From: Lolliginicoccus lacisalsi
GTDB taxonomy: Bacteria > Actinomycetota > Actinomycetes > Mycobacteriales > Mycobacteriaceae
Reading direction: 5' to 3'
Length of the DNA stretch: 64,000 nt
Assembly: GCF_014841105.1 (NCBI RefSeq)
Contig: NZ_JACYWE010000006.1
Location: forward strand, 62,001-126,000
Shown here: one piece after another, positions 1-10,655 of the stretch
Layout of the letters: every line of letters begins with the position of its first letter
Numbering within the stretch: position 1 is the stretch's first letter
The notes under the pieces: generated by a model
Database searches by the model: none
The model's input: only the letters and a program-made list of their open reading frames with translations
What the model was told of the DNA's origin: nothing
Program-made: the position numbers and the translations under genes

Positions 1-347
1 CGGGCCGTCATCGCGATATCGAGGACCTCCTCGAGGGCCGCGGCGCGGGACTTGCCGGTCTCGGCCTGGGCGAGATCGAGCAGCGAATCGCGACGGCTGA
101 GCACGAGATCGTGATAGCGGTGAAAGATCTTGACGCGCTCGGCGACCGGGACCTTCGCCCATTCCTTCTGCGCGGCGCGGGCCCGCTCGACGGCAGCGAC
201 CGCATCCTCGGCCGTGCCGACCGGGATCGTCGCGAGCTCGCGACCGGTGAACGTCTCGGTCACTGGACGGGTCTCCCGGTTGGCCGCATCGGGAATCGCC
301 ACGAGCTTTGCGAGGCGCGCGAACGTCTCGGCTGACGGAGCAGGCAT
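1..347 (-). CDS. gabD2: Succinate-semialdehyde dehydrogenase GabD2-like, N-terminal part (runs off the left edge)
   Basis: Only the first 115 or so codons lie in the window. The start MPAPSAETFARLAKLVAIP, followed by FTGRELATIPVGT and an AQKEWAKVPVAERVKIFHRY-type segment, is the N-terminal NAD(P)-binding region of the aldehyde dehydrogenase superfamily. It closely resembles mycobacterial GabD2, which oxidises succinic semialdehyde to succinate. The catalytic Cys and Glu lie outside the window, so substrate is assigned by N-terminal resemblance only. The ATG at 347 is supported by GGAGAA seven bases upstream. The gene is divergent from rraA across about 160 bases in which I see only a short TCCG-gaat-CGGA palindrome and no convincing promoter. 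Confidence 0.8.
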   Translation of the reverse strand, partial: MPAPSAETFARLAKLVAIPDAANRETRPVTETFTGRELATIPVGTAEDAVAAVERARAAQKEWAKVPVAERVKIFHRYHDLVLSRRDSLLDLAQAETGKSRAAALEEVLDIAMTA

Positions 348-506
348 CTACTTTCTCCTTGGGTCGGAGATGGACTTGTCGGATCAACTCCAGGTTACTC
401 GCCCATGTCCGGAATCGGACCCAGCCCGGCATGCTCGACGCGATGCGCGGGGTGGCCTGTACTACCGTTGATGGAATAGTCCTGCCCCAACCGCGAAGGG
501 ATGCTC

Positions 507-989
507 GTGAGCAGTGTGGAATTCTCCTCGACCGCCGATCTCGCCGATGAGATCGGTCCCGGCATTCGAAGCTGCGATACCCAGTTCATCCAGCTCGGTG
601 GCCGCCCCAAGTTCTCCGGCACCGTGTCCACCGTCAAGTGCTTCCAGGACAATGCCTTACTGAAGTCCGTGCTCGGCGAGCCAGGCAATGGCAACGTGCT
701 GGTGATCGATGGTGACGCCAGCGTGCACACCGCTCTCGTCGGCGATGTGATCGCTGAGCTCGGACGTGGCAATGGCTGGTCGGGGATCATCATCAACGGC
801 GCGGTGCGCGACGCGGCGATGCTGCGCACCATGGACATCGGCGTCAAGGCGCTCGGCACGAATCCGCGCAAGTCCACCAAGACCAACGCTGGCGAGCGGG
901 ATGTGCCAGTCACCATCGGTGGCGTGACGTTCAACCCCGGTGACGTCGTCTACAGCGATGACGATGGCGTGGTCGTCGTGACGCCATGA
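507..989 (+). CDS. rraA: RraA family protein (4-hydroxy-4-methyl-2-oxoglutarate aldolase / RNase E regulator RraA)
   Basis: About 160 residues, the usual RraA length. Family hallmarks are [32 protein letters not shown] (the Arg-Asp pair that binds the alpha-keto acid in the aldolase subgroup), [12 protein letters not shown] and the C-terminal [14 protein letters not shown]. Members form ring-shaped trimers; in actinobacteria the in vivo role (class II aldolase or RNase E inhibitor) is unsettled. An ATG at 501 is in frame, but GAAGGG at 495-500 would abut it, whereas the same purine run lies six bases before GTG 507, so 507 is preferred. The next gene, a DUF5313 gene, follows in the same direction after about 80 bases. 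Confidence 0.88.
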   Translation: MSSVEFSSTADLADEIGPGIRSCDTQFIQLGGRPKFSGTVSTVKCFQDNALLKSVLGEPGNGNVLVIDGDASVHTALVGDVIAELGRGNGWSGIIINGAVRDAAMLRTMDIGVKALGTNPRKSTKTNAGERDVPVTIGGVTFNPGDVVYSDDDGVVVVTP

Positions 990-1072
990 CACGACACCGT
1001 CGCGGGAGGCGAGCACGGTTTGTCTCGCCTCCCCCGGGCGACCAGGCCTCCCCCGTCGGAGATCCGCGGATC

Positions 1073-1450
1073 GTGACACCGATGGCGCGGCCCACCCCGC
1101 GCGAGCGCATCGGCTATGCGTTCGGCCGGGTGCTGCCTCCTCATCTGCATGACTGGGTGGAGCATGACCTGACCGGCCCGGGAGCGACCCGCCGCTACAT
1201 CGTTCGCGGTCTCCTGCCGCTGATCCCGCTGCTCGCGCTGTTCCTGCTCATCCCGGGCCCGCTGTGGGTGATCGGCTCGATGATGATGCTGCTGCTCATC
1301 CCGTACGTCTACTTCCTGATCGCCCTGACCTACGTCTACCGGCGGCACCGCTTGATCAGCCATGACCTCGACCCCGGCCTGATGTCGCGCCGGGAGCAGG
1401 AGCGCAAGGACCGGGAACGCGCCGAGTACAAGCGTCGCTTCGGCCACTAG
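1073..1450 (+). CDS. DUF5313 family small membrane protein
   Basis: A 125-residue protein. The N-terminal part (RERIGYAFGRVLPPHLHDWV, then DLTGPGATRRYIVRG) is followed by two adjacent hydrophobic segments at about residues 47-68 and 70-90, and a charged C-terminal tail rich in Arg, Lys and Glu. This matches the mycobacterial DUF5313 layout; no biochemical function is known. GTG 1073 is chosen because GGAGA at 1058-1062 lies ten bases upstream; ATG 1082 is a possible alternative, and a longer in-frame extension back to 986 would overlap rraA and lacks family similarity. Topology suggests both termini are cytoplasmic (inference). Confidence 0.75.
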   Translation: MTPMARPTPRERIGYAFGRVLPPHLHDWVEHDLTGPGATRRYIVRGLLPLIPLLALFLLIPGPLWVIGSMMMLLLIPYVYFLIALTYVYRRHRLISHDLDPGLMSRREQERKDRERAEYKRRFGH

Positions 1451-1464
1451 CCCGGGCGCATGCC

Positions 1465-1470
1465 TAGACT
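1465..1470 (+). promoter_or_regulatory. Leaderless-type -10 element before the hydroxyacid oxidase
   Basis: TAGACT ends six bases before GTG 1477 and fits the TANNNT -10 consensus. That spacing places the transcription start on or next to the start codon, and no Shine-Dalgarno sequence is visible. Leaderless transcripts of this design are common in mycobacteria. No clear -35 hexamer is present. Confidence 0.5.
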
Positions 1471-1476
1471 CGTGCT

Positions 1477-2772
1477 GTGAGCAAGTCGGAGAGCCCTGAC
1501 AGCATCAACGCGGGACGGCAGCGCCAGGACCGGATCTACCGCGACGGGGTGAGCGGTCGCGCGCCCGCCGTGCCGACCGATCCCGCCGGCCTCGAGGAAG
1601 CGGCGATGGCCGTCCTGCCCGGCAAGGCCGCCGCGTACCTCGCCGGAGGAGCGGGATCCGAGGCCACCATGCGCGCCAACCGGGCCGCGTTCGATCGATG
1701 GTCGATCGTGCCACGCGTGCTGCGGGATGTGTCGGCGCGGGATCTCTCCGTGGAGCTGTTTGGCCAGAAGCTGCCCGCACCCATAGCTCTCGCACCGAGC
1801 GGGGTGCTCGAGCTCGCCCACGAGGAAGCAGACCTGGCCGTGGCGCGCGCCGCCGCCGAGGCCGGGGTGCCATTCATCTTCTCCAACCAGGCATCGGTGC
1901 CGATGGAGGACTGCGCCGCTGCGATGGGCAGCTCGCCGCGCTGGTTCCAGCTCTACTGGAGCACCGAGGATGAGCTCGTGCACAGCTTCATCCGCCGGGC
2001 CGAGGATTGCGGTGCCGAGGCGCTGGTCATCACGCTCGATACCACGATGCTGGGATGGCGCCCCCGTGACCTGAACCGGGGCTCGCTGCCTTTCAGCCAG
2101 GGCCAGGGCATCGCGCAGTACACCAGCGATCCCGTTTTCGCCCGGATCGTGCGCAACCGCATCCTCCACGAGCCCGTCGGCAAGCCGGATGTGCGGCTCA
2201 CCCGCGACACTGTGCGCACGCTCGTCAGCATGACGCAGCACTACCCGGGCCGGTTCCTGCCCAACCTGCTGTCCGCGCAGCCCCGCGCCGCCGTGGAGAC
2301 CTTCCTGCGCATCTACTCCCGGCCGTCGCTGACGTGGGACGATATCGCCACAGCGCGCGACCTGACGCGCCTGCCGATCGTGCTGAAGGGCGTCCTGCAT
2401 CCCGATGATGCGCGCCGGGCTGCTGATCTGGGCATCGATGGCGTCGTCGTCAGCAATCATGGCGGGCGGCAGATCGACGGCGGGATCGCGAGCCTCGATG
2501 CCTTGCCGGCGGTGAAGGCCGCCGCGGGCGACATGCGGGTCATGCTCGATAGCGGCGTGCGAACCGGAGCGGACATCCTCAAGGCCATCGCGCTCGGCGC
2601 GGACCTCGTGCTCATCGGTAGGCCCTACGCCTGGGGCCTCGCGCTCGCGGGCAGCGAAGGCGTCTCCGAGGTGATCGCCAACCTCCGGGCCGAGCTTGAT
2701 CTGACCATGGGCCTCAGCGGCCTGCGGACCATCAGCGAGATCACGTCCGAGGCGATCGTGCCCCAGGCTTAG
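1477..2772 (+). CDS. FMN-dependent alpha-hydroxy-acid oxidase, lactate 2-monooxygenase-like
   Basis: 431 residues. The FMN-dependent alpha-hydroxyacid dehydrogenase fold is clear: PIALAPSG near residue 105, [16 protein letters not shown], the LYW segment, the active-site Lys304 in [12 protein letters not shown], the catalytic-base His328 in [13 protein letters not shown], and the phosphate-binding [13 protein letters not shown] and [16 protein letters not shown] segments. Enzymes of this type oxidise L-lactate or related 2-hydroxyacids. The long N-terminus (about 35 residues before the conserved start) and the loop in the middle resemble actinobacterial lactate 2-monooxygenases (lactate to acetate, CO2 and water), but lactate oxidase or mandelate-type activity cannot be excluded. 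GTG 1477 follows a leaderless-type -10 box. The next gene starts 18 bases after the stop. Confidence 0.82.
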   Translation: MSKSESPDSINAGRQRQDRIYRDGVSGRAPAVPTDPAGLEEAAMAVLPGKAAAYLAGGAGSEATMRANRAAFDRWSIVPRVLRDVSARDLSVELFGQKLPAPIALAPSGVLELAHEEADLAVARAAAEAGVPFIFSNQASVPMEDCAAAMGSSPRWFQLYWSTEDELVHSFIRRAEDCGAEALVITLDTTMLGWRPRDLNRGSLPFSQGQGIAQYTSDPVFARIVRNRILHEPVGKPDVRLTRDTVRTLVSMTQHYPGRFLPNLLSAQPRAAVETFLRIYSRPSLTWDDIATARDLTRLPIVLKGVLHPDDARRAADLGIDGVVVSNHGGRQIDGGIASLDALPAVKAAAGDMRVMLDSGVRTGADILKAIALGADLVLIGRPYAWGLALAGSEGVSEVIANLRAELDLTMGLSGLRTISEITSEAIVPQA

Positions 2773-2790
2773 CGGCAGGCAGGAGGCCGG

Positions 2791-4395
2791 ATGTCACTCG
2801 AATCAGCAGGAGCCTTCGCGGGGGGCCTGGGCCTGTTCCTCCTCGGCATGGTGATGCTCACCGACGGGTTGAAGCTCGCTGCGGGCAGCCTGCTGCAAGA
2901 CATCCTGCGGCGCTTCACGCGCAATCCCCCGCGCGCCCTTGCCTCCGGCGTGCTCGTGACCGCGCTGGTGCAGAGCTCCACGGCGGTCACCGTCGCGCTG
3001 ATCGGCTTCATCAATGCTGGCCTCCTCACGTTCGGGCAGGCATTGTGGGTCATCTTCGGCGCCAACCTGGGGACGTCGATGACAGGCTGGCTGGTGGCGA
3101 TCATCGGGTTCAAGCTCAAGATCGAGGCGTTCGCGCTGCCCGTCGTGGCAATCGGCATGGTCCTCTACCTCACCGGCGGTCGTGGGCGCCGGGGAGGCCT
3201 GGGCACCGCGCTCACGGGCTTCGGCGTGCTGTTCCTTGGCCTCGACCTGTTGCAGTCCGCCTTCGCCGGTGTCGCTGATGCCGTGGAGCTCCCCTCAGGC
3301 AGCGATCCGCTGAGCATCCTGCTCCTGCTGCTGATGGGGTTCGGGCTAACGGTGCTGATGCAGTCGTCGAGCGCGGCGCTCGCCATCACCCTCACCGCGG
3401 CGCAGACCGGGGTGATCAGCATCTACGGCGCGGCGATCATCACCATCGGGGTGAACGTGGGGACCACCGCGACAGCAGTGCTCGCGGCGCTCGCCGCGAC
3501 CAGCAATGCCAAGCGGGCAGCCGGCGCGCACATCCTGTTCAACCTGATCACCGGGGCCGCGGCGTTGCTCCTGCTGCCGGTGCTGCTGCCAGCGCTGCTC
3601 GCGTTCCAGGAGGGCGTGCTCGGTGATGACTCCCCCGCCGTGACGCTGGCCCTGTTCCATACCAGCTTCAACGCGCTCGGCGTGCTTCTGATGGTGCCGC
3701 TCGCGCGACGGATGGCACGATGGCTGGAATCGCGCTTCATGGCGCGCGATGAGCGAATCCATACCCGATACCTCGATGACACGGTCGCGGCAATCCCGGA
3801 GCTCGCCGTGCACGCGATGCGCAAGGAGACCCGGCGCCTCGGGACCACCGCTGTCGATGGGGTGCTGCACGCGCTCACGGGCGAGCTCCCGGCGGAGAGG
3901 GCGCGCCTGGTCCGCGAGGACGTGCTCGGCCTATCAGCGGCGGTCAACGAGTTCGTTGTTCGCATGAACCGGGAGGATGTCGCGGAGGACACCTCGCGGA
4001 GGCTTGCCGATGTGCTCCGGGCAAAGCGCAGCTACGAGACGATCGCGCTGCTCGTCGAGCCGCTCGCGCAATGGCCTGCCGTGCTGGGCCGGGATGATCC
4101 CTACATCGAGGCTGCTCGCGACGCGATACGGGCGTCGCATCCGTTCACCGGAGCGAGCGAGCCGCCCTCCGCTGCTCATGCCGACGAATGCTATCGCGAG
4201 CTGCGCGCGAGCTTGCTCGCCGCGGGCGCGGGCGGTTCGGTGGAGGTGGCTGACATGGATGCGGCGCTCAACGCGATCAGCGTGATCCGGCGGATCGTGA
4301 AGAAGGCCGTGGAGGCGCGGGAGCTGCTGGAGGAGGATCCGCGCGAGCTCGGGCCCGAGGGCCGGGATCCGGCGGATCACTCGATGCAGCCGTAG
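2791..4395 (+). CDS. Na/Pi cotransporter family protein with C-terminal PhoU-like domain
   Basis: 534 residues. The N-terminal two thirds is a multi-pass membrane domain with the duplicated Na/Pi-cotransporter signature: a QSSTA motif at residues 61-65 and a QSSSA motif at 191-195, each followed by small-residue helices and GANLGTS or GVNVGTT. Residues from about 330 are hydrophilic and helical, in the position of the PhoU-like domain found in bacterial NptA/YjbB-type transporters. Predicted role is sodium-coupled phosphate transport at the cell membrane; direction is not decidable from sequence. AGGAGG at 2781-2786 gives a strong ribosome site for ATG 2791. The gene converges on gltD. Confidence 0.85.
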   Translation: MSLESAGAFAGGLGLFLLGMVMLTDGLKLAAGSLLQDILRRFTRNPPRALASGVLVTALVQSSTAVTVALIGFINAGLLTFGQALWVIFGANLGTSMTGWLVAIIGFKLKIEAFALPVVAIGMVLYLTGGRGRRGGLGTALTGFGVLFLGLDLLQSAFAGVADAVELPSGSDPLSILLLLLMGFGLTVLMQSSSAALAITLTAAQTGVISIYGAAIITIGVNVGTTATAVLAALAATSNAKRAAGAHILFNLITGAAALLLLPVLLPALLAFQEGVLGDDSPAVTLALFHTSFNALGVLLMVPLARRMARWLESRFMARDERIHTRYLDDTVAAIPELAVHAMRKETRRLGTTAVDGVLHALTGELPAERARLVREDVLGLSAAVNEFVVRMNREDVAEDTSRRLADVLRAKRSYETIALLVEPLAQWPAVLGRDDPYIEAARDAIRASHPFTGASEPPSAAHADECYRELRASLLAAGAGGSVEVADMDAALNAISVIRRIVKKAVEARELLEEDPRELGPEGRDPADHSMQP

Positions 4396-4447
4396 TGCCC
4401 CATCGCCGGGCCGCCGGGCCGAGCCGCCGGGCCGCTGGGCCGAGCCG

Positions 4448-4497
4448 CAAACGCGATAGAAACGGCGCGAAAACCCGCTCCATTTCTATCGCGTTTG
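4448..4497. repeat. Perfect 15-bp inverted repeat with 20-bp spacer (CAAACGCGATAGAAA arms)
   Basis: The arm CAAACGCGATAGAAA at 4448-4462 recurs exactly inverted at 4483-4497. The stem is AT-richer than its surroundings and lacks a T tract. It lies between the convergent Na/Pi transporter and gltD genes, separate from the GC-rich terminator at 4577-4613. It could be a second terminator, a protein site, or one copy of a dispersed intergenic repeat; the window contains only this copy. Confidence 0.7.
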
Positions 4498-4518
4498 ACG
4501 GTATCCGGTGCGTTTGGC

Positions 4519-4557
4519 GCACCGAGCACCCGCACCGAGCACCCGCACCGAGCGCCC
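4519..4557. repeat. Three tandem 13-bp repeats (GCACCGAGC[A/G]CCC)
   Basis: Copies lie at 4519-4531, 4532-4544 and 4545-4557; the third differs by one base. They are intergenic, between the inverted repeat and the gltBD terminator. This is probably a slippage-generated minisatellite; no function is evident. Confidence 0.75.
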
Positions 4558-4576
4558 GCGCCGACGCCAAGCACGA

Positions 4577-4613
4577 ACGAGGGCCCCGGACAGGGTGTGC
4601 CCGGGGCCCTCGT
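4577..4613 (-). terminator. GC-rich hairpin terminator after gltBD
   Basis: ACGAGGGCCCCGG at 4577-4589 pairs with its exact complement at 4601-4613 across an 11-base loop. It lies 15 bases past the gltD stop codon. No U tract follows on either strand, as is usual for actinobacterial terminators. Symmetry would let it serve the convergent transporter gene too. Confidence 0.65.
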
Positions 4614-4627
4614 GGTTGCTTCGCGCG

Positions 4628-6076
4628 TCAGCGCATCGGCATGGTGGTTGTCTTCACCGGTGCGGGGAGCGCGGTGCTGCCCTCGAGGTACTGGTCGACC
4701 GCGGCAGCGCAGGCGCGGCCCTCGGCGATCGCCCAGACGATGAGGGACTGGCCACGACCCATGTCCCCAGCAACGAACACGCCAGGAACGGTGGAGCCCC
4801 AGTTGGCGTCGCGCGCGACGTTGCCACGATCGGTGTACTCGACGCCGAGCTTGTCGAGCAGGTCGTTCTTCTCGGGGCCGACGAAGCCCATCGCGAGGAA
4901 AACGAGATCCGCCTCGAGCTCGAAGTCGCTGTCCTCGACCTTCTGGAACCGGCCGTCGACCATCTTCACCTCGTGCGCGCGCAGGCCCGTGAGCTTGCCG
5001 TCCTTGCCGAGGAATTCCTCGGTGTTGACGGAGTAGACGCGCTCGCCGCCTTCCTCGTGCGCGGAGGACACCCGGTAGATCATCGGGTACGTCGGCCACG
5101 GGTTGGCGTCGGGACGCTCCTCCGGGGGCCGCGGCATGATCTCGAACTGGTGCACGACCTCGGCGCCCTGGCGGAGCGAGGTGCCGAGGCAGTCCGCGCC
5201 GGTATCGCCGCCACCGATGATGACGACCTTCTTGCCCTTGGCGGAGATGGTGGGCTCATCGATATCACCAAACTGCACCCGGTTGGAGATGGGGAGGTAC
5301 TCCATCGCCTGGTAGATGCCCTCGTACTCGCGCCCGGGGATGGGGAGGTCGCGCCACATGGTGGCGCCACCGGCGAGCACGACCGCGTCGAAGTCGCTGT
5401 GCAGCTGCTCGATGGGCAGGTCCACGCCGACGTTGACCCCGGTGCGGAAGATGGTGCCTTCGGACTCCATCTGGGCGATGCGCCGATCGATGTGGCGCTT
5501 CTCCATCTTGAACTCGGGAATGCCGTAGCGCAGCAGGCCACCGATGCGGTCAGCGCGCTCGTACACCGTCACCGCGTGCCCGGCGCGGGTGAGCTGCTGC
5601 GCCGCGGCGAGGCCGGCGGGCCCGGAGCCGACCACTGCCACGTACTTGCCGGTGGTGTGGCGCGGGTGCACTGGCTCGACCCAGCCCTGCTCGAAGGCGT
5701 GGTCGATGATCTCGACCTCGACCTGCTTGATGGTGACAGGTGGCTCGTTGATGCCGAGCACGCAGGCGGCCTCGCAGGGCGCGGGGCACAGGCGCCCGGT
5801 GAACTCCGGGAAGTTGTTGGTGGCGTGGAGGCGGTCGATCGCTTCCCTCCACCGGTCCTTGTACACGAGGTCGTTCCACTCGGGGATGATGTTCCCGAGC
5901 GGGCAGCCCTCGTGGCAGAAGGGGATGCCACAGTCCATGCAGCGGCCGGCCTGCGTCTGCAGGAGGTTCTTGTCGAATGGCTCGTATACCTCGTGCCAGT
6001 CCAGCAGGCGAAGCGCGACTGGCCGCCGGACGGGGAGTTCCCGGCCGTGCTTGAGGAAGCCTCTTGGATCACCCAC
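4628..6076 (-). CDS. gltD: Glutamate synthase (NADPH) small subunit
   Basis: 482 residues, the normal GltD length. It passes electrons from NADPH through FAD and two [4Fe-4S] clusters to the large subunit. Visible motifs are the N-terminal cysteine clusters [17 protein letters not shown] and [12 protein letters not shown], the FAD-binding [13 protein letters not shown] near residue 150, the NADPH-binding GGGDTGADC near 290, and the C-terminal [17 protein letters not shown]. The start overlaps the end of gltB by eight bases, so the two are translationally coupled. A strong hairpin follows the stop. Confidence 0.97.
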   Translation of the reverse strand: MGDPRGFLKHGRELPVRRPVALRLLDWHEVYEPFDKNLLQTQAGRCMDCGIPFCHEGCPLGNIIPEWNDLVYKDRWREAIDRLHATNNFPEFTGRLCPAPCEAACVLGINEPPVTIKQVEVEIIDHAFEQGWVEPVHPRHTTGKYVAVVGSGPAGLAAAQQLTRAGHAVTVYERADRIGGLLRYGIPEFKMEKRHIDRRIAQMESEGTIFRTGVNVGVDLPIEQLHSDFDAVVLAGGATMWRDLPIPGREYEGIYQAMEYLPISNRVQFGDIDEPTISAKGKKVVIIGGGDTGADCLGTSLRQGAEVVHQFEIMPRPPEERPDANPWPTYPMIYRVSSAHEEGGERVYSVNTEEFLGKDGKLTGLRAHEVKMVDGRFQKVEDSDFELEADLVFLAMGFVGPEKNDLLDKLGVEYTDRGNVARDANWGSTVPGVFVAGDMGRGQSLIVWAIAEGRACAAAVDQYLEGSTALPAPVKTTTMPMR

Positions 6077-9000
6077 GAGCGGCCTCCATGATTGCTTCGT
6101 TCACGTCATGTCCCATCCTCTTGGCGGTCTCGATTGCCTGAAGGACCTTCTTGTAGTCGCGTGGCATCACCTTCACGAAGTGGGTGACCTCCTGCGACCA
6201 GTTCTTCAGGATTCCCTCGGCAACCGTGGAGCCGGTGTATTCGTGGTGCCGCTCGATGGAGTCGTACAGCCACTTGACGTCATCGGCATCGAGATCCTCG
6301 ACATCGACCATCTCCGGGTTAACGTCGTCCTCGAACAACTTCTCGGGGTTGTAGACGTAGGCAACACCGCCGGACATTCCTGCTCCGAAGTTGCGCCCGG
6401 TCTTGCCGAGGATCACGGCATGGCCGCCGGTCATGTACTCGCAGGCATGATCGCCGACGCCCTCGACGACGGCGGTGGCGCCGGAGTTGCGGACGCAGAA
6501 GCGCTCGCCCACGATGCCACGGAGGTACACCTCGCCCTTGGTGGCGCCGTAGAGGATGACGTTGCCGCCGATGATGTTCTGCTCGGCAACAAAGTCGGAG
6601 GGAGCCTGCGCACTGGGCCGCACGATGATCTTTCCACCGGAAAGGCCCTTGCCGATGTAATCGTTGGAGTCACCGTTGAGCTTGAGCGTGATGCCCTTGG
6701 GCACGAAGGCGCCGAAGCTGTTGCCGGCCGAGCCGGTGAGGGTGATCGAGATGGTGTCATCGGGCAGGCCCTCGCCGCCGTACCGCTTGGTGACCTCGTG
6801 GCCGAGCATGGTGCCGACGGTGCGGTTGACGTTGGTGATCTTGGTGTCGATCGTGACCGGGGTGCCATCCTTGAGCGCGGCCTTGGCCTGCTCGATCAGG
6901 GTGTTGTCGAGCGCCTTGTCGAGGCCATGATCCTGGATCTGCGTCTGGTGCAGGGCCTGGCCCTCGAAGAACGACTCTGCCTGGACGAGGATCGGGCTGA
7001 GATCGAGCTTGTTGGCCTTCCAGTGATCGATCGCCTGGGTGAGGTCGAGCATCTGGACCTGGCCGACGGCCTCGTCGATGCTGCGGAACCCGAGCGCGGC
7101 GAGGTACTCGCGAACTTCCTCGGCGACGTAGCGGAAGAAGTTCTCGACGAACTCGGCCTTGCCCACGAACTTCTTGCGCAGGGCTGGGTTCTGGGTGGCG
7201 ATGCCTACCGGGCAGGTGTCGAGGTGGCAGACGCGCATCATGATGCAGCCGGACACGACGAGCGGCGCGGTGGCGAAGCCATACTCCTCGGCACCGAGGA
7301 GGGTGGCGATGATGACGTCGCGGCCGGTCTTCATCTGGCCGTCGACCTGGACGACGATGCGGTCGCGCAGGCCGTTCATGATGAGGGTCTGCTGCGTCTC
7401 GGCGAGGCCGAGCTCCCACGGGGCCCCGGCATGCTTGAGGGAGGTCAGCGGCGAAGCGCCGGTGCCACCGTCATGGCCGGAGATGAGCACGACGTCCGCG
7501 TGGGCCTTGGAGACGCCGGCGGCGATGGTGCCGACACCGATCTCCGAGACGAGCTTGACGTGGATGCGCGCGCCCGGGTTGGCGTTCTTCAGATCGTGGA
7601 TGAGCTGCGCGAGATCCTCGATCGAGTAGATGTCGTGGTGCGGGGGCGGCGAGATCAGACCGACGCCCGGGGTGGAGTGACGCACCTCGGCGACCCAGGG
7701 GTACACCTTGTGGCCGGGCAGCTGCCCGCCCTCGCCAGGCTTGGCGCCCTGGGCCATCTTGATCTGGATGTCGGAGCAGTTGGTCAGGTAGTGCGAGGTC
7801 ACGCCGAAGCGGCCCGAGGCGACCTGCTTGATCGCCGAGCGGCGCCAGTCACCGTTCTCGTCCGGGGTGAAGCGGCTGACGTCCTCGCCACCCTCGCCGG
7901 AGTTGGAACGGCCGCCGAGACGGTTCATGGCGATGGCCAGGGTCTCGTGGGCCTCGGCGGAGATGGAGCCGTAGCTCATCGCGCCGGTGGAGAAGCGCTT
8001 GACGATGTCCTCGACTGACTCGACCTCGTCGAGCGGGACCGGCTCGCGGACGCCCTCGCGCAGCTTGAACAGGCCGCGCAGGGAGGCGAGCCGCGCGGAC
8101 TGATCGTCAACGAGGCTGGTGTACTCCTTGAAGACCTTGTACTGGCCCGTGCGGGTGGCGTGCTGGAGCTTGAACACCGTGTCTGGGTTGAACAGGTGGT
8201 ACTCGCCCTCGCGCCGCCACTGGTACTCGCCGCCGATCTCGAGCTCGCGGTGCGCGCGCTCCTCGGGGCGGTCGAGGTAGGCCATGGCGTGGCGACGGCT
8301 GACGCTCTCGGCGATCTCGTCGAGACCGATTCCCTCGATGGCACAGGTAGTGCCGGTGAAGTACTCGTCGAGAAGCTCCTGCGACATGCCGATGCAGTCG
8401 AACAGCTGCGCGCCGGTGTAGGACGACAGCGTGGAGATGCCCATCTTGGACATCACCTTGAGCACGCCCTTGCCGGCGGCCTTCATGTAGTTCTTCACCG
8501 CGGTGTCGAAGTCGAGGCCGTTGAGCTGGCGGCGCTCGACGAGGTCCTCGATGGTCTCGAAGGCCATGTAGGGGTTGATCGCCGCGGCGCCATAGCCGAT
8601 GAGCAGCGCCATGTGGTGGACCTCGCGGGCGTCACCGGTCTCGACGATCAGGCCGATCTTGGTGCGGGTCTTCTCGCGGACGAGGTGGTGGTGGATCGCC
8701 GAGGTCATCAGCAGCGCCGGGATGGGCGCGTAGTACTCGTTGGAGTTGCGGTCCGACAGCACGATGATGCGCGCGCCGCCCTCGATGGCGTCGGATGCCT
8801 GGCGACGCATCTCCGCGAGCGCCTTGCGCAGGCCCTCGCCGCCCTCGGAGACCTTGAACAGGCCGGAGATCACCACGGAGCGGAACTCGGGCAGGGTGCC
8901 GTCGTCGTTGGCGTGGATGAGCTGGGCTAGGTCATCGTTGTCGAGGATCGGCTGCGGCAGCAGGATGTGCCGGCAGGATGCCGCGGTGGGGTTGAGTAGG

Positions 9001-10655
9001 TCGCCCTCGGGGCCGATGGTCCCGCCGAGGCTGGTGACGAGCTCCTCGCGGATCGCGTCGAGCGGCGGGTTGGTGACCTGCGCGAACAACTGCTGGAAGT
9101 AGTCGTAGATCAACCGTGGTCGCGCCGAGAGCACAGCGATGGGGGTGTCGGTGCCCATGGAGCCGATCGCTTCCGCGCCGGTGCGCGCCATCGGCGAGAG
9201 GAGGATGTTCACTTCCTCCTGGGTGTAGCCGAAGACCCGCTGGCGCAGCAGCACCCGCTTGTGCGGCATGTGCACGTGCACCCGCTTGGGGAGCTTGTCG
9301 AGCGGCAGGAGGCCCTTGTCGAGCCATTCCTGGTAGGGCTGCTGGGCGGCGAGCTCGGACTTGATCTCGTCATCGCTGACGATGCGGCCCTCGCTGGTGT
9401 CGACGAGGAACATGCGGCCTGGCTGCAGGCGCATGCGCTTGACCACCTTGGAGGGGTCGATGTCGAGCACGCCGACCTCGGAGGCCATGACGGCGAGGCC
9501 GTCATCGGTGACCCAGATCCGGGAGGGGCGCAGGCCGTTGCGGTCGAGCACGGCGCCCACGAGGGTGCCGTCGGTGAAGCACACCGACGCCGGGCCGTCC
9601 CATGGCTCCATGAGCGAGGAGTGGTACCGGTAGAACGCGCGGCGCGCGGGATCCATGGTCTCGTGATGCTCCCACGCCTCGGGGATCATCATGAGCACGG
9701 CGTGCGGAAGCTCGCGCCCGCCGAGGTGCAGCAGCTCGAGGACCTCGTCGAAGCGGGCCGTATCGGAGGCTCCGCGCGTGGCGACGGGGAAGATCTTCTC
9801 GAGCGCGCCCTCGCCGAAGATGTCGGTCTTGATGAGGGCCTCGCGGGCACGCATCCAGTTCTCGTTGCCGTTGACGGTGTTGATCTCACCGTTGTGGGCG
9901 ACGAGCCGGAAGGGATGCGCGAGCGGCCACGAGGGGAACGTGTTCGTGGAGAAGCGGGAGTGCACGATTCCGAGCGCGCTCTCGACGCGATCGTCCTGCA
10001 GGTCGAGGTAGAGCTCCTTGAGCTGCGGGGTGGTGAGCATGCCCTTGTAGACGATGGTGCGCGGGGACAGGCTCGGGAAGTACACCGTCTCCTGGCCGGG
10101 GCCGTCCTCGCCGGGCCCCTCCTGGCCCAGCTCGTGCTCGGCGCGCTTGCGCAGCACGTAGACACGGCGCTCGAGGTCGAGGCCCATGAGCGAAGCGTCG
10201 GGGGAGCTGATGAAGGGCTGCCAGAAGCTCGGCATCGCATCGCGCGCCATGCGGCCGAGGCCGGAGGCATCGACGGGGACCTCGCGCCATCCCAGCACCT
10301 TCAGGCCCTCGCTGGTCGCGAGCTTCTCGAACGCGGTCCGCGCTTTCTTCGCGGCCCATGCGCCCTGCGGGAAGAAGCCGACGCCGGTGGCGTAGGCGCC
10401 TTCCTCGGGCAGCTCGAACTCAACGACCTCGCGGTAGAAGCGGTCGGGAACCTGGATGAGGATGCCCGCTCCATCGCCACTGTTGGGCTCGGAGCCAGCG
10501 GCACCGCGATGCTCGAGGTTGAGCAGGGCAGTGATCGCCTTGTCGACAATGTCGCGGCTGCGCCGACCGTGCATGTCGACGACGAACGCCACGCCACACG
10601 AGTCGCGCTCATGAGCGGGGTTATAGAGGCCGTTCCGGCCGGGCATCTGCTTCAT
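6069..10655 (-). CDS. gltB: Glutamate synthase large subunit
   Basis: 1528 residues. GltB transfers the amide nitrogen of glutamine to 2-oxoglutarate, giving two glutamates; with glutamine synthetase it forms the GS-GOGAT ammonium assimilation route. The order is N-terminal class II amidotransferase, with nucleophile Cys20 in [11 protein letters not shown] preceded by a removable propeptide; central domain; FMN/2-oxoglutarate synthase domain, with [12 protein letters not shown] and [12 protein letters not shown]; a [3Fe-4S] cysteine set in [15 protein letters not shown]; and a C-terminal GXGXG beta-helix ([18 protein letters not shown]). The ATG has GAAAG nearby. A long upstream region holds a possible operator. 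First gene of the gltBD operon. Confidence 0.97.
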   Translation of the reverse strand: MKQMPGRNGLYNPAHERDSCGVAFVVDMHGRRSRDIVDKAITALLNLEHRGAAGSEPNSGDGAGILIQVPDRFYREVVEFELPEEGAYATGVGFFPQGAWAAKKARTAFEKLATSEGLKVLGWREVPVDASGLGRMARDAMPSFWQPFISSPDASLMGLDLERRVYVLRKRAEHELGQEGPGEDGPGQETVYFPSLSPRTIVYKGMLTTPQLKELYLDLQDDRVESALGIVHSRFSTNTFPSWPLAHPFRLVAHNGEINTVNGNENWMRAREALIKTDIFGEGALEKIFPVATRGASDTARFDEVLELLHLGGRELPHAVLMMIPEAWEHHETMDPARRAFYRYHSSLMEPWDGPASVCFTDGTLVGAVLDRNGLRPSRIWVTDDGLAVMASEVGVLDIDPSKVVKRMRLQPGRMFLVDTSEGRIVSDDEIKSELAAQQPYQEWLDKGLLPLDKLPKRVHVHMPHKRVLLRQRVFGYTQEEVNILLSPMARTGAEAIGSMGTDTPIAVLSARPRLIYDYFQQLFAQVTNPPLDAIREELVTSLGGTIGPEGDLLNPTAASCRHILLPQPILDNDDLAQLIHANDDGTLPEFRSVVISGLFKVSEGGEGLRKALAEMRRQASDAIEGGARIIVLSDRNSNEYYAPIPALLMTSAIHHHLVREKTRTKIGLIVETGDAREVHHMALLIGYGAAAINPYMAFETIEDLVERRQLNGLDFDTAVKNYMKAAGKGVLKVMSKMGISTLSSYTGAQLFDCIGMSQELLDEYFTGTTCAIEGIGLDEIAESVSRRHAMAYLDRPEERAHRELEIGGEYQWRREGEYHLFNPDTVFKLQHATRTGQYKVFKEYTSLVDDQSARLASLRGLFKLREGVREPVPLDEVESVEDIVKRFSTGAMSYGSISAEAHETLAIAMNRLGGRSNSGEGGEDVSRFTPDENGDWRRSAIKQVASGRFGVTSHYLTNCSDIQIKMAQGAKPGEGGQLPGHKVYPWVAEVRHSTPGVGLISPPPHHDIYSIEDLAQLIHDLKNANPGARIHVKLVSEIGVGTIAAGVSKAHADVVLISGHDGGTGASPLTSLKHAGAPWELGLAETQQTLIMNGLRDRIVVQVDGQMKTGRDVIIATLLGAEEYGFATAPLVVSGCIMMRVCHLDTCPVGIATQNPALRKKFVGKAEFVENFFRYVAEEVREYLAALGFRSIDEAVGQVQMLDLTQAIDHWKANKLDLSPILVQAESFFEGQALHQTQIQDHGLDKALDNTLIEQAKAALKDGTPVTIDTKITNVNRTVGTMLGHEVTKRYGGEGLPDDTISITLTGSAGNSFGAFVPKGITLKLNGDSNDYIGKGLSGGKIIVRPSAQAPSDFVAEQNIIGGNVILYGATKGEVYLRGIVGERFCVRNSGATAVVEGVGDHACEYMTGGHAVILGKTGRNFGAGMSGGVAYVYNPEKLFEDDVNPEMVDVEDLDADDVKWLYDSIERHHEYTGSTVAEGILKNWSQEVTHFVKVMPRDYKKVLQAIETAKRMGHDVNEAIMEAARG

